Shown here: positions 35,214 to 47,527 of the stretch, one piece after another
Numbering within the stretch: position 1 is the first letter of the stretch
How the letters are laid out: each line of letters starts with the position of its first letter
NCBI GenBank assembly: GCA_023846275.1
Contig: JAIUJO010000091.1
Coordinates: forward strand, 1,548,803 to 1,612,802
Length of the DNA: 64,000 nt
DNA from: Vanilla planifolia
Taxonomy: Eukaryota; Streptophyta; Magnoliopsida; Asparagales; Orchidaceae
Reading direction: 5' to 3'
Position numbers and translations under genes: made by a program
The notes under the pieces: model-generated
Told to the model about the DNA's origin: nothing
What the model saw: only the letters and a program-made list of their open reading frames with translations
Databases searched by the model: none

Positions 35214-36985
35214 ATGTTAGGAATTAACTCCTAAGTTTGCTTAGGCATAATGAGTTTGGTTTGATTCATGAAGTGTTAAGTAATGGGATTACCTCAGGCC
35301 AGACCTATAAATATATGCATAAGTGACTTGGGTCACTACATTTTAATAACACCAAGGGATAGAAAACCATATTATGCTGACTATTATAGGTAGAGGAAGT
35401 ATTATAAATGCAAATCAATATATACAAGCTTGAGTTGTAGGACTAAAAATTAGCCTTATTTACTTTCAAACTATAGTGAACTAGTGTCGTACAATTTCAC
35501 TTTTTTGTAATGGAATGATAAGGATCACATCTACCATTATGAAAAGTAGATTCCATCTAACCATTCATCTAATAATCATGATTGAATGGATGAGATTGGT
35601 TCCACCATTTTGAATACTAATTTTCATCTTATCATCCATCCATAAATCCTAATCGAATAGCTAAGATCTTCTTCACATTTATGAATAATGCATTTCAACT
35701 AGTTATTTATCCATAAAGCTCAATTGAATGGTTGAGATCATCTCTACCTTAGTGAATAGTGCTCTTACACATCAATATTATGTATTCAGCATATGAGATC
35801 TAATGATCTAGGTCAAATTTTTGTTAAATTAGATCTGGACCCTTTATTCATTATTTTGATTAAGTGGTTCCTATTTCATCCATCTAGATCGAATGGAGAT
35901 CACTATTTAATCTAGTAATTAGTTTTTTAAAAGTTGTTTGTGTTTGTTTTGAATGTCAAAATGTAACAACTATTTGGGAGACCATTTATAGTGATTGAAA
36001 AATTTTTATTTTAGTCTAAAATATTCTAACATAAATATTGGAACCTTATGAGTTAGAGGACTATTGATGTTAACCTTATCACATCAATATTTTTGGAACA
36101 AAAGGTACAAAATTGAAAATTGCAATCCGATTTTGATGCCTTTATTGGAGCCATATTTTCAACTCATTTTCTCTTTCTTGCTTTAGCATTTTATTTGGTT
36201 GTATATCTTATTTGTGAGTTTTTCATAATTGACTATTTATTCTTATTTTTTATGATTTTAGAAAAGATTATATAAAAGCAAGATCTTTATTGATTTTATT
36301 TTTCTTAATAACATTAGTTCATATTGATAAAACATATGGATTTAATATTTTAAAACAAAGTCCTTTAGATTAGTTCAACCATTTCATATATGAATTCATA
36401 TTCCAACATTATAATCCATATAATTATGCTATATATGCTTTATAAGTGAATAATGAAATGTTATGGTTAATTATAATATTGTATTATACTTTAATATTAT
36501 AAGCTTTTATAATTAACACTGTGATGGTGAACCCTTACCTACTATAACAAAAGGATGTGGTCTGTAAAGATTTTCTCTACCTCTTATAGCAAAAGAAAGT
36601 GGCGTTGTTAGTGAAATCCTTATCTAGTTGACTAGGAGTAGATTTATTCACATGTTCGGTTGCACCACCTAAAAACCTCTTGTTATATTTATTAACTTTG
36701 TTATTATATAGTTTATGATATTTTTCTTATTTAATAATAATTACTTAAAATACATATAATACAATTATAAAATCATTTTTTATGAATCATAAAATAGTTT
36801 ATTAAAAATATTTTAAAAATTATAAAATGTATATTTTCTTTTAACATTTTTATTTGACAAAATTTTTAAATGATCAATTTTATAATTGAAAAGTTTCATT
36901 TAACAAAATTTTTTAAAAATTAAAAAATGTTTAGAAGCATAATTCACCCCCCATCTTTTGAATTGGCTCAAAATAGATTATATCA
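35214..36985 (+). repeat. Left LTR of copia element 1
   Basis: The segment starts TGTTAGGAATTAACTCC just after the CA array and ends in CA just before the primer-binding site. From its start to about 36100 it aligns with 40447-41480. Shared landmarks are GAAGTGTYAAGTAATGGGAT, ATCCATAAAGCT, GTGAGATCTAATGGTCTAG-like text and GTCAAAATGTAA. The last 800 bases are very AT-rich and could not be matched to the right copy. The length of about 1.7 kb is large but within the range of some plant copia lineages. Confidence 0.7.
35306..35320 (+). promoter_or_regulatory. Possible LTR TATA box
   Basis: TATAAATATATGCAT lies about 90 bases into the left LTR, the only good TATA-box match near its start. In the right LTR the same aligned position is filled by the CA-TA-TG microsatellite at 40558-40738. 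Promoter activity is an inference from motif and position. Confidence 0.45.
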
Positions 36986-36987
36986 AG

Positions 36988-37000
36988 TGGTATAAGAGCA
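36988..37000 (+). other. Primer-binding site of copia element 1
   Basis: TGGTATAAGAGCA closely resembles TGGTATCAGAGC, the common plant Ty1/copia site complementary to initiator methionine tRNA. It stands two bases after a TATATCA end, the expected layout for an LTR-primer site junction. Confidence 0.75.
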
Positions 37001-37079
37001 GGTTACATTAAGGGAAGAACTTCCTTACAAGAGATCCCATCTTTTTCATTTCTTGTTGTGTGCTGAGTTGCCATTTATA

Positions 37080-38140
37080 TTTTTAACATAGATCCACCTA
37101 TGTTTGAAGGTCAAAATTTTTCTTTGTGGAAAAATGATTTTGAATATTTTATTTCAAATATTAGCAAAAATCTTTTTAATGATTTAAATGATTTTGATGA
37201 CTAATTTCAAAATTTAAGGCAAAGAAATGCTACTTGAATGAATTATCTTTATTTTGCTTTATCTCTATAATATGAAATCAAGATTTGTCATTTGAAAACA
37301 AATTTTGAGACTATGTAGAAACTAGAGAATTTATATGAAAAATAAGTTATGTTTCTTATCGAAGATAAGAAGAAAATGAGAAATCAAAAGAAAAAATAAT
37401 AGAGAAAAGAAAGAGAGAAACTTTATGCACCTCAGAAGTAAGCTCTTCATTCCAAGGTGCACAATAAATTTCTTTCTTTAATAACGATAATCTCATTATT
37501 AGTGATGAACAATTGACTATTTCTTTTGATAACCTTATAGTTGAGCATAAGAAATTGATTGGATTGTATATGAGATTAAAAGTAAAATATGAGAAAGAAG
37601 AGCAACATGTTTACTTATCAGAAAGGTAATGCAATAAATTTAAAGCTAGAAATAAGTAGCTTCAATGATATTTCCTTATACATGCTATTAATGTAAGTAC
37701 CATAGAAAGTAAATTTGATGAATATGAGACATCTTTAGCCTTAAGCAATTCATGTATTGATTCTTTGACATATGAAAATATTATATAATGTCTTATTTAA
37801 CTCAAAAATGTAGATTGAAATTTTTATGTATACATATAAATGATAATAGTAGTTATTCTATTTCACATATGCACAAACATGCTTCGTCATATAACTATGT
37901 GATAAGAAAAAATTTAGTTTGTATATTATTCATTTTCATGCTAAATGCCAAGCTGTATGTAATTATTGTGATAAACATGGACATATTTCTTATGATTATT
38001 TAAGAAATTTATCTATTTAAACTAAGATAAATATGAATAGACTCTTAAAGTGATATGTCTAAAAAAACACCTTTGTGAAGACACCTTAATCACAAACTAT
38101 TAGAATTGAACCCAAAATGTTTGGGTTATTAAATTTAAAG
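37080..38140 (+). pseudogene. Gag remnant of copia element 1
   Basis: Near 37085-37170 the plus strand reads PPMFEGQNFSLWKNDFEYF, the typical N-terminal plant copia Gag region that begins with a proline-rich, F-G-x-N-x-x-x-W motif. Near 37945-37990 it reads CNYCDKHGHI, a zinc-knuckle-like segment that in the family binds RNA. Near 38108-38135 it reads EPKMFGLLNL, resembling the PKxxWVPK spacer upstream of protease, and the same phrase occurs in elements 2 and 3. The region is broken and is a fossil, not a gene. Confidence 0.7.
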
Positions 38141-40414
38141 CATATATAGGTGTATTGGTATATCTCCATAATTAGGATCTATGAAGACAAGCCTTGCCTT
38201 ATGAGTTTGCATGTGACCCACTTGCAAAATATTTATGGACCTTATTATTAGGAAAAACTATTTATTTTCTTAGTAACTTTGTTAAATTATTTAATATCTC
38301 TTTAGGAAAATTGAATAGATTATGTTTCCTTATGTAGCTTGAATGTTAAATGTTAGCTTACTTTGAAAGGTGAAAGTATAAAGATTTATGATATTATTTG
38401 ATTTGTTATCATTAACCACTAGATCAATGTATATACATAGATTATTAAATTATCCATATAAGCGATATGAATCTATTTAGTGTGTCATTAATGTTTTTTG
38501 CATTTTTTTGAATTACTAATTGAGTGAAAATTCTTTTTGGAAAACTATAAGTTATGAATTCTAGAGATAGAATTTGAAAAAATTCAACTTGGAGCTTAAC
38601 GTGATAGATAGTGTTCATAGTGTTATGCTCTTAAACAACTTGCTAGAAATTAAAGACACAAGCAATGGTGAGTAAAACCAAGAGTTATATTGAAAAACGT
38701 TGGAGAATTTTGACAAATTATTATTTTGTTATTCTTTTTTGTTGTAGTTGATGCTTGGAATGTAGTATTTCATGTAATAATATGAGATTCTTTTTATCAA
38801 ATTATTATCCATTAAAACCTTTCATAAGCTCACATTACTCTTAATTATTAACCCATTTGACTGATTCTAAAAGGAGGAGAAACAAGTGCTAGAACTTAGG
38901 TCAAGTTAATAATTTTATTTATTAATTATACCTTTGGTCATTCTTTATTAAAACATTTAATAATTTAGAATAAAGAAATACTTTATTGTTAAATATTAGA
39001 ATGTTATTGTTGTTGTGTTAAGAATGAGATTTAGAGTACTAAAATGAAAATCCTTAGTTAGTCCATATCATTATGTTAAAGTTGTAAATAATTTCTATAT
39101 GTGAACTTTCTTATTCTTTATAATTAGAATTCACAACAAATGGTTTACTGATTAAGGAATAAGTGTAGATCTTAGAACTTATGGATACATATCCCTGGTC
39201 TATTGTGTATCATTTTATCTTTTTTAACTTAAAAAGGGGAGAATCCCATGCAAGCATGTTTAATATTATTGATTTGTTTTAGGCTGACTTCTTATAAAAA
39301 TTACCAAAAACATACATAAAGAACGTAACAAAGTTCAAAATCAATGTTATTAAACTAAAAATTTATAAAATATATGATAAATAAATAATAATGTTATATT
39401 TGGATATGATTATTAATATTTTTCTTATAAAGGTTGATGACTAGCTTTTGTTTATGCTTATTAATAAATAAATATTTTTTTATATGTTGTTTCTATAAAG
39501 ATTTATTATAACTTGTACCCTTGGTTGTTTAAAGACAAATTATGCATAAATAGTGTTATTGTGTTGACCCTTTGTTTACATGTTTTATTCTTATTATATC
39601 TTTTGATGCATGACAAAAAAAGGGGAGAAATATGTGTGAAATAAAAAATACTAATTATATCCCAAGTTTGTGACATAATTATATGAATTTCATACATTAC
39701 GGTCAACAAAGAATGTAAGAAGAGCACATGCATGCTCATATGACTTATATATTTTCATTCACTATTTTATAAGTGGTTTTGTCATCATCAAATAGAGGAG
39801 ATTAGTATACCTTTAGTTATGATAGTACTTGTTTGATGAGAATAAAATAATTATGATAGTTTCTCTAATATCTTTAAGTATTTTTAGGTCATGCATTTTA
39901 GGCTCCTACAAGATTAATCAATTAGAAAGTTTCAATAAAATGTCTCATAAAGCAATCATAAGTGAAGCAATGTCAAGTAGTGTTGGTGGTCATGTGACAA
40001 TTGTGGCTTAAATGACATATCTAGGAGCCATTAATCAAACTCTTGGTAGAGTAACTAACCATTAGAAGTCCATCTCCAAAATATTTACATATTATATTGT
40101 TATCCTATCACTTGTTTACATATGATATACTTAGTTTGCATAACACTATTCATTCACTTGCATGATCAATCATTTCTTATGCATTATTATTTTATTACTT
40201 TTAAAAATATTTTATTTTTTAGTAGCTACAAAAATGCTTTAAAAGAGAAAATAATTAATATTCAAAAGGTGGTCTAAAATAAAAAAAACTTTGGCCTAAC
40301 CACCTACACATGGCCAAGCCCAAAGGCTTGGTCCAAGTGGCACAAACTTCTACTGTGCAAGAAGCCTTGAAGAGCCATAGGTCAAGAAATAGGGTGAACA
40401 AAATTATGTTAGGC

Positions 40415-40415
<1 letters not shown>
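38140..40415 (+). other. AT-rich internal DNA of element 1 with purine tracts
   Basis: I recognise no protein domain here. Three polypurine-tract-like motifs stand on the plus strand: AAAAGGAGGAGAAAC at 38869-38883, AAAAAGGGGAGAA at 39231-39243 and AAAAAAAGGGGAGAAA at 39615-39630. In plant copia elements such tracts lie between pol and the right LTR and prime second-strand synthesis, and some lineages carry several. The stretch 40290-40415 has higher GC (CCACCTACACATGGCC, CAAGCCCAAAGGCTTGG) and may belong to the right LTR or its leader. A 60-codon open frame at 39829-40011 has no recognisable match and is probably chance. Confidence 0.5.
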
Positions 40416-41490
<1,075 letters not shown>

Positions 41491-41529
41491 CTCTCATCTA
41501 ATTTTAGATCAAAGTTTCTTAATTCTCTT

Positions 41530-42660
41530 TTTCCATCATTTAAAATGCAAGATTTATAACCAAATAAATGTAAATGATTAATTTTTGGTTTCTTCTGAAA
41601 TACTAATTCGTATGGTGATTTTTTTAATATTGTCCTAAAAAAGTATTCTATTTGGAACTTATCAAGCTGTAAGCATAGCTTTTGCCCAAAAGAATTTTGC
41701 TATATCATACTCATTCGTTATAATTCTAGATAAAGATAATAAACTTTGATTTGTTTCTCCTCTATACCATTTTGTTGTCAAGTTTTAGGTGCCCAAATAT
41801 ATGAAAAAAATCTACTATTGTTACAATACTCGATGAATTCATTATTTCTAAATTCTCTTCCATTATCACTTCGAATAGAAATTAAGTTATAACCTAACTT
41901 ATTTTGTAATTTGGTTGTCAATAATTGAAATTTTTTTACATGACTCACTCTTTTGTCTTAAGAAACTAACCCATGTATACTTGGAATAATTATCTACTAT
42001 AATTAATCTAGATTTCGTATCTCTTAAACTCATGGCATGTATTGTTGTAAAAAAGTCTTGTTCAAGTTGCAAAATCTTCTTAGAAGTGATATCTTTCTCG
42101 GTTTGAAAGCTTTCTTTTGTTTCTTTTCCTAAATAATATAGTCCATAAACAAAATTTTCTACCAAAGCTAATTCATGTAAATCTCTTACTATGCTTAATC
42201 ATTTTTCTTAAGATATGTGTAAAGCTTGACAAAATCCGTTATGCAATAAATTTGAGTCACAAGTATGTGATGCAAAGCATTTTATTTGAAAATTATTTAT
42301 TATTTTTTAAATCAAGCAAATAAGTATTATTTCTTCTAAGTACAATAATTATTATATTTTCATTTTTACTAATTTTACATTTAATAGTATCAAATGAAAT
42401 ACTAAAACTACTCTCTTAAAGTTGACTATGGCTAAGTAACTTATACTTTAAACCTTGAACAAGTAAAGCTATAGTAATTAAAAAATATAAGGTACCCAAT
42501 AATATCGATTCCTCTGATAGATTTCTTTGAATTATCCACAAGCACAATATTTCCTCTACAATAGACCTTTAGTTAGGTGAATAGCTTGATGTTTCCTAAT
42601 ATGTTTCTTGAACACCCATTATCTCAGAACCACATGTTCTCATTGACTTCGGAAAGAAGA
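41530..42660 (-). pseudogene. Protease and integrase remnants of copia element 2
   Basis: On the minus strand, NGCSRN-type text near 42650-42595 matches the plant copia WYLDSGCSRHMTG protease-active-site segment. From about 42200, LHELALVENFVYGLYYLGKE and the residues after it resemble GAG-pre-integrase. At about 42040-41950, RLIIVDNYSKYTWVSFLRQK is the integrase core start (family consensus VIVDDYSRYTWVYFLK). Near 41880-41840, RSDNGREFRN is the second catalytic-region motif, and near 41780-41750 QQNGIEEK matches PQQNGVVERKN. These motifs firmly place the element in Ty1/copia. It is a broken fossil. Confidence 0.85.
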
Positions 42661-42689
42661 AATGCTTGCACTCATAAATTAATTGTTAG

Positions 42690-44273
42690 ATTTAGGAACC
42701 CAAACCATTTGGGTTCAATATTAGTTAAGCTACTATTTTCTTTCACTACTTATGCATAAGATAGGATAGCTTAAGTGAACATTATTTCTAATTCTACAAG
42801 TATATGAAGTGGGACCTAAAAGCATGAAATAATTATATGCAAATTTATTATAACAATGTGACAAGTAAATATTATTATTAAGCTTATGCAAATAAAATCT
42901 TCTAAGAAGTGTAAAACTCTACTAATTAACTTTGCTCTTGAAAATGAATAACTAAAGTGCAAAGATATAAAATCATTAAAATCTTTGACTAAGGAAGCAT
43001 GCACATTAATGTTTTGTACCAAGTCATCATTGGTATTTTTTATTTTACCACAAAGACCTACACATTAACAATATTCCTCTCAAGTTTCTTATATTTTTTA
43101 ATTAAAGTTTTATACTTTTTACAAAATAAAGTAATTATTTAGCTAATCTTTCATTTTAATAATTTACCTTTCCAAACTTGAGGATGCACTCTCTTCTTCT
43201 TCCTCTTCTGCTCTAGCCATCATGTAAAAGAATCTTTCATTATTATTCTCCTCTTCACTTGTACTTGTTTCTTTGAATCACTCTAAGTTGTTTTCAATGA
43301 TTTCTTCTTCTTCATACTTTTCTTTTTCTCATTTTTTTTCTTTTTCAACTCTTTCTTGTATGATAGGACATGCTAGTCTAATATGTCTGGCTTTTTAGAT
43401 TCCTGACAAATATTTTTCTCTTTCCTTCTTCTCATTCTCTTAAAGTTTTGATTTCCATACTTTCCTACACCATTAAAAACTTTAGATAAGACTTTCAAAA
43501 TTAAAGCTTTTCCATCTTCATTAGTGGATTCCTCTTTTAGAATGCCTTCCTCCACCTTCAATATTATTTGTTGTTCCTTCTTTATTTTAGTCTTCTCAAT
43601 TAATTCTTCTTCTTATTTTCTCCTCTCCATTTCTAGCTCATTAATCATAAGCTCGCCCATAAAATCATCTATTATCATCATAAAAATATTTTGGCTATCT
43701 TGATTGGGGTAGCTAATGGATCATACTCTTTTGGCAAGATTCGTAGTATCTTCTTTACCTATTCATTCATAGAAATTGGCTTTTCCAAGCTAGCAAATAT
43801 TAGTAAATCTAATAAACATGTTTTTGATGGACTCGTTTGAAAGAATCCTAAAAATTCATAGTCTTGTATCATTATGCTTATTTTGTTTTCCTTAATAAAA
43901 GAAGTACTTTCATATGTTATTTCTAATTTATGTATGACAAATCTCATAAGCAGTTTCTAGATTTATGATTCTATTAAATTATATAGCATTCAAAGCATAA
44001 TATAAAATATTTATGCCCCTATCATTTAATTGCACTTTATATTTTTTGTTATCATTCATTTCATAAAAAGGTTTAAGTGCAAAAGTTCTTCATGCATTTT
44101 CTTTATGGGAAAATCGAAAAGAACTTGCATCAATTCCCATAACTTTTATCAACAAATTTTAAATGGTAGGCCACCATAATCTTCCAATAAAGATCGTAAT
44201 CATCACAAAAGAGTGGCAACCTATTGGAAGGCACACTTTCACTCAATCTAGTCGAAGCATCAATTAGAGCCAT
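42690..44273 (-). pseudogene. Gag remnant of copia element 2
   Basis: The minus-strand ATG at 44273 opens MALIDASTRLSESVPS, which aligns with MAQTDALVSLGEGASS of element 3 at 56408. The next residues, LPLFCDDYDLYWK, fit the copia Gag N-terminus. Further on, DDFMGELMINE (about 43655-43625) matches DDLMGELMTNE in element 3, a conserved plant copia Gag motif. A lysine- and arginine-rich patch at about 43450-43400 precedes the zinc-knuckle zone, and IEPKWFGFLNL near 42715-42690 matches the spacer before protease. It is a broken fossil. Confidence 0.75.
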
Positions 44274-44311
44274 AGATCTCCTAAAGAATTTCTTCTTATT
44301 AAAAAGGATCT

Positions 44312-44324
44312 TGCTCCGATACTA
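44312..44324 (-). other. Primer-binding site of copia element 2
   Basis: The minus strand reads AGTATCGGAGCAAG, similar to TGGTATCAGAGC. It lies between the LTR and the Gag start at 44273, as expected for a tRNA primer site. Confidence 0.6.
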
Positions 44325-44339
44325 TATGAAATATTGTTT

Positions 44340-45893
44340 AGTAAGAGGAGGGAATTGCAAAAATTAAAAACTTTAATTTCTTAAAAATATGTTAATTTTC
44401 ATCTTGTTAATAAAGCTTTAGAAATTTTGAAATAATAAGGTGCAAAAATTTAAACGTGTGCATAACTAATTTTTAGGTGGTTTGGCTTAAAATCATGTGT
44501 ACAACCTCCCTTAATAAAAATTAGGCATTAAAAAATTATATAAACCTTTCATCAAAAGATAGGTAGGATAAACTCTTATAATACGAAAGTAAAACATGTT
44601 ATAATAGCCTTACAACAAAATAGAATTAATAGAAAGAGGAAAGAAAATGATTATTAAAATCTATACAAATAAATTTCCATGCTTGACAAAACTTTTAACA
44701 ATGCAAAATTATTTTAATTTAATCAGCTATAAAGTGAGAAAATGAGAATTTATCTGATTGAAAGATGAATTAAAAAATTTTGAATTTGTTGAAGAGAGGT
44801 ACCGTGTAAAGAGGCAACAATTAGCTATGGCTGTAAATTCTTAAAGGTCATGACTTAAGAACACTTCTTTGAAATTTTATAAAAGTTTTAAACAACAAAT
44901 TTTTCTAAAAACTTTTCCTATTTATAGACATCTTATAAAGGCTAAAAGCACTTACCAAACACCCAATTTAGCAATTACATTTTCACTTCCACAATTTTTA
45001 ATTAGAAATTTTATATTTAAAAAGACTTTCCCAATGACTCAACATAGCAGTTAAAAGAGCCAATGCATTGGAATTATCAGATCGAATCAAACACGATCAC
45101 TTGATTGCAAATACTGTGTTATCAGCTAAATAGGATTTAATCAATTCTTTTTAGGAATATAGATTTGATCTGGGTCATTAGATCAGAATTGTGATCTAAG
45201 GATAGGATTTAACTTGTTGAGTTGAAGAAATACAGACCATGCTATTACGAAACTGCATGATCAGACGACTGATAGAATTAGTACGTTTAAAAATTAGATA
45301 TGATGGGGTTCGTTCAATCAAAAAAATGCATGATCATATGGCTCACTTTACTTCTATAATTTGGAAGTTTGCTGCGTAGTAAAAGCAATACTTTTAGTCT
45401 TACATGTATTTGAAATGCATTTTTCTCCATAAAAGCAATATAGCGTATGGCAGAGGCAATCTAATTTAGTGGTTAGCTACCTCTTGGTTCGTGTGGGATT
45501 TAATCACCCATGTGCACCAATAATCAAAGGATTAATTACACTCTTAAAGGGTAATGTTTTCGATCCGAGCTAAATTTAAATGTGTAAAAGGGGTTCAAAA
45601 TTCATGCCTCAATCTGACATTAACACTGCAGAAATCAATGACCATGAAAGATTATTAGGATGGTAATTAAATTTTTTTAAATTTTTTTATATTTTAAATT
45701 TCTAATTTAAATCTTTGTAGTTTGCTGCTTCCACCATGATGATTTTTGTAATATTTCATTTTTGGTTCTCTAATTTTTTTTTAATTCTCCTATGAATATG
45801 AGCATCAAATATTTAGAATATAAAAATTCACTAAACCAAATTCATTAGAAATATTTGAGAATTATTATCATCAAATAAAGTACCATGGGTAGG
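44340..45893 (-). repeat. LTR of copia element 2
   Basis: On the minus strand it begins near TGTTATTAACACCTACCCAT and runs about 1.55 kb to the primer site. It aligns with 54429-56335 of element 3: ACTTTATTTGATGATAATAA against GCTTTGTTTGAAGATAATAA, then TTTCTAATGAATTTG against TTTCTAGTAAATTTG, and later AAGTTAAATCCTA and ATGATCATGCAGTTTCGT-like words. No second copy of this LTR is visible within the window in the same element. Confidence 0.65.
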
Positions 45894-46368
45894 TGTTAAT
45901 AACACAACAATGCACACTGATATGCACACACACAAACATGCACAAACAAAGACACAGAAAAGCACCCATAGATAGAAATACATGCACACATACACACACA
46001 CACACACGCATAGTAACAAACACACATGCACACACATACACCCACATGTGCACATAGACAAACACACATATACATATAGGCACATATGCACTACACACAC
46101 ATGATCGTAATACAAACACACATTTACACATGCATGAATCTACACACACATACTTATCCAAAAGCACAAAAATGCATTCACATATGCACACAGGTATATG
46201 CACACAGAGACACATGCACACATGCATATACACACACACATGCACACATACACATATGCAGATCCACACATATGCCCAAAAACATGAACATGCATGCATA
46301 CACACACGCACATGCACATGCGCACACACATGTATGCACAAACATGCACTCACGCACACACACTTGCG
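45894..46368 (+). repeat. Short CA-rich array segment
   Basis: About 475 bases of the same degenerate CA repeat lie between element 2 and the unassigned island. The words (ACACACATGCACAC, CATATGCACA) and strand match the main arrays. The long open frames on both strands are low-complexity His/Thr or Cys/Val strings and are rejected as genes. Confidence 0.93.
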
Positions 46369-47527
46369 TAAAATAATAAAACTTGCTAAAAAGAAACGTT
46401 GTTGAAAGAGTGTATCTTTTTGGTGATGATGTCTTGTAATTTTGTTAAAGTTGGCATATGGATCACCAAAAGATTAAAAAGGGTGACATGGTGATGCTTT
46501 GGGTTAGTGAGGAAACTTTGCTTAAAAAGGTAATAAGATAATAGACTAGGATTTGAAGCTTTGTTGAGGATGGTGGTGCTTTGTTGATTAGATCAAGAGA
46601 GTGAGAGGATGGGTTTAGACTTTCAGGTGTTAGAGAAAGCAAGAATTTATTTGGTTACAAGCTTTCCCAATGGAAGGTCTCCCATCTTCGACCCTTGTCT
46701 CTCATAAGGGAATTTGGTTGACGACTCTCTCAGTGGAAGGTTTCTCAACTTCGATCCTTTGAATCTCTCCAACTAGAGTTAAGTCACACACTCTGCTCAC
46801 AAAGGTGAAAGCATATAAACAAGTGATATTTTTATTCTAAAATATTGATCTTCATCTTACAACCTAGTATCTATATTTATAAAAACCTTAATGACACAAT
46901 AGTAATTTGCTAACCTATAAATACAAAAAGTATATTTAAAAATATCAAATAACACTTTTAGGAATTCTAAAAGACATTTTAAAATTCCAAAATTTAACAA
47001 ATTATAAAAGAAATATTTTGAATAAAAATTGGTTTAAAAGCCATAAATTAATTAAATTAATTAATTCTAAATTGGCTATGTGTTTTAGATGACAGTAATA
47101 GTGAGTGGTGAAATGGTGGGAGGCAAAAGTATTAGGCAAGTAGTGTGGGCAGAGCTTTTGTTCTAATTTTTAGGTACACATCATTCAAGCAGAATAGCAT
47201 GGGTCATTGAAGAATTGCGAGTTAATGTGGGTCATCATAGTTCTAGGCATATCGAGTGGGTCAATGCTGGTCGAGCCGATCAACTAGGTCTAGGGTTAGT
47301 TCGGGTCATGCAGGTGAACGAGTATAGCTAAGTGGCAACAACAACTATTGACGACAGAGGTGCAAATGACAAACAACAACAAAAGATAGAAGGTGGCAAA
47401 AATAGCTAAAACTAAATTATAAGCATTTTTTGAAGACATGTTCAACCAAATTGTACATCGACATACCTGTGGAATTGGTGTAATGACAACAGGTGTGTGT
47501 TCATGAGAAAACCCTAAATGCACTTAT
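46369..47527. other. Unassigned 1.2-kb island between CA arrays
   Basis: This segment differs from both the CA array and the copia elements and is flanked by CA array on each side. On the minus strand a TATA-like TATAAATATA lies at about 46873-46882, followed downstream by more GC-rich text with a 63-bp tandem duplication. That resembles a promoter with leader, or part of an LTR. On the minus strand near 47523-47460 an open frame starts MHLGFSHEHTPVVITPIPQ and is followed by CAGGTATGTC, which fits a splice donor, but I recognise no protein family. It could be a diverged solo LTR, a gene fragment or captured unique DNA. I found no clear target-site duplication. Confidence 0.5.
46651..46776 (-). 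repeat. Two-copy 63-bp tandem duplication
   Basis: TTGGTT starts at 46651 and at 46714. Each is followed by a CARTGGAAGGTYT core and then ATCTTCGACCCTT or ACTTCGATCCTTT. The copies are diverged, so the duplication is not recent. It lies downstream of the TATA-like box on the minus strand. Its role is unknown. Confidence 0.75.

Larger units (their letters stand above)
41500..45893 (-). mobile_element. Decayed Ty1/copia element 2, minus strand
   Basis: Read on the minus strand the order is LTR (45893 to 44340), primer-binding site (about 44320), Gag (from 44273), protease-like motif (about 42650), GAG-pre-integrase and integrase (about 42170 to 41530). Integrase following protease directly is the Ty1/copia order. 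Reverse transcriptase, RNase H and a second LTR were not recognised before the sequence meets the right LTR of element 1. The element is broken, with many breaks. It is closely related to element 3 at 54429-58135, sharing LTR and Gag text. Its LTR start abuts the CA array at 45894. Confidence 0.8.

Noticed and set aside
37788-38003. Independent small gene in the 71-codon frame at 37788-38003
   Set aside because: It overlaps the Gag zinc-knuckle zone of copia element 1 in another frame and has no match of its own.
43373-43561. Separate Lys-rich host protein on the minus strand
   Set aside because: Position and neighbours place it inside the Gag remnant of copia element 2.
46130-46405. Gene spanning the edge of the array into the unassigned island
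   Set aside because: The frame is His/Thr repeat except for a few terminal residues read from adjacent DNA by chance.
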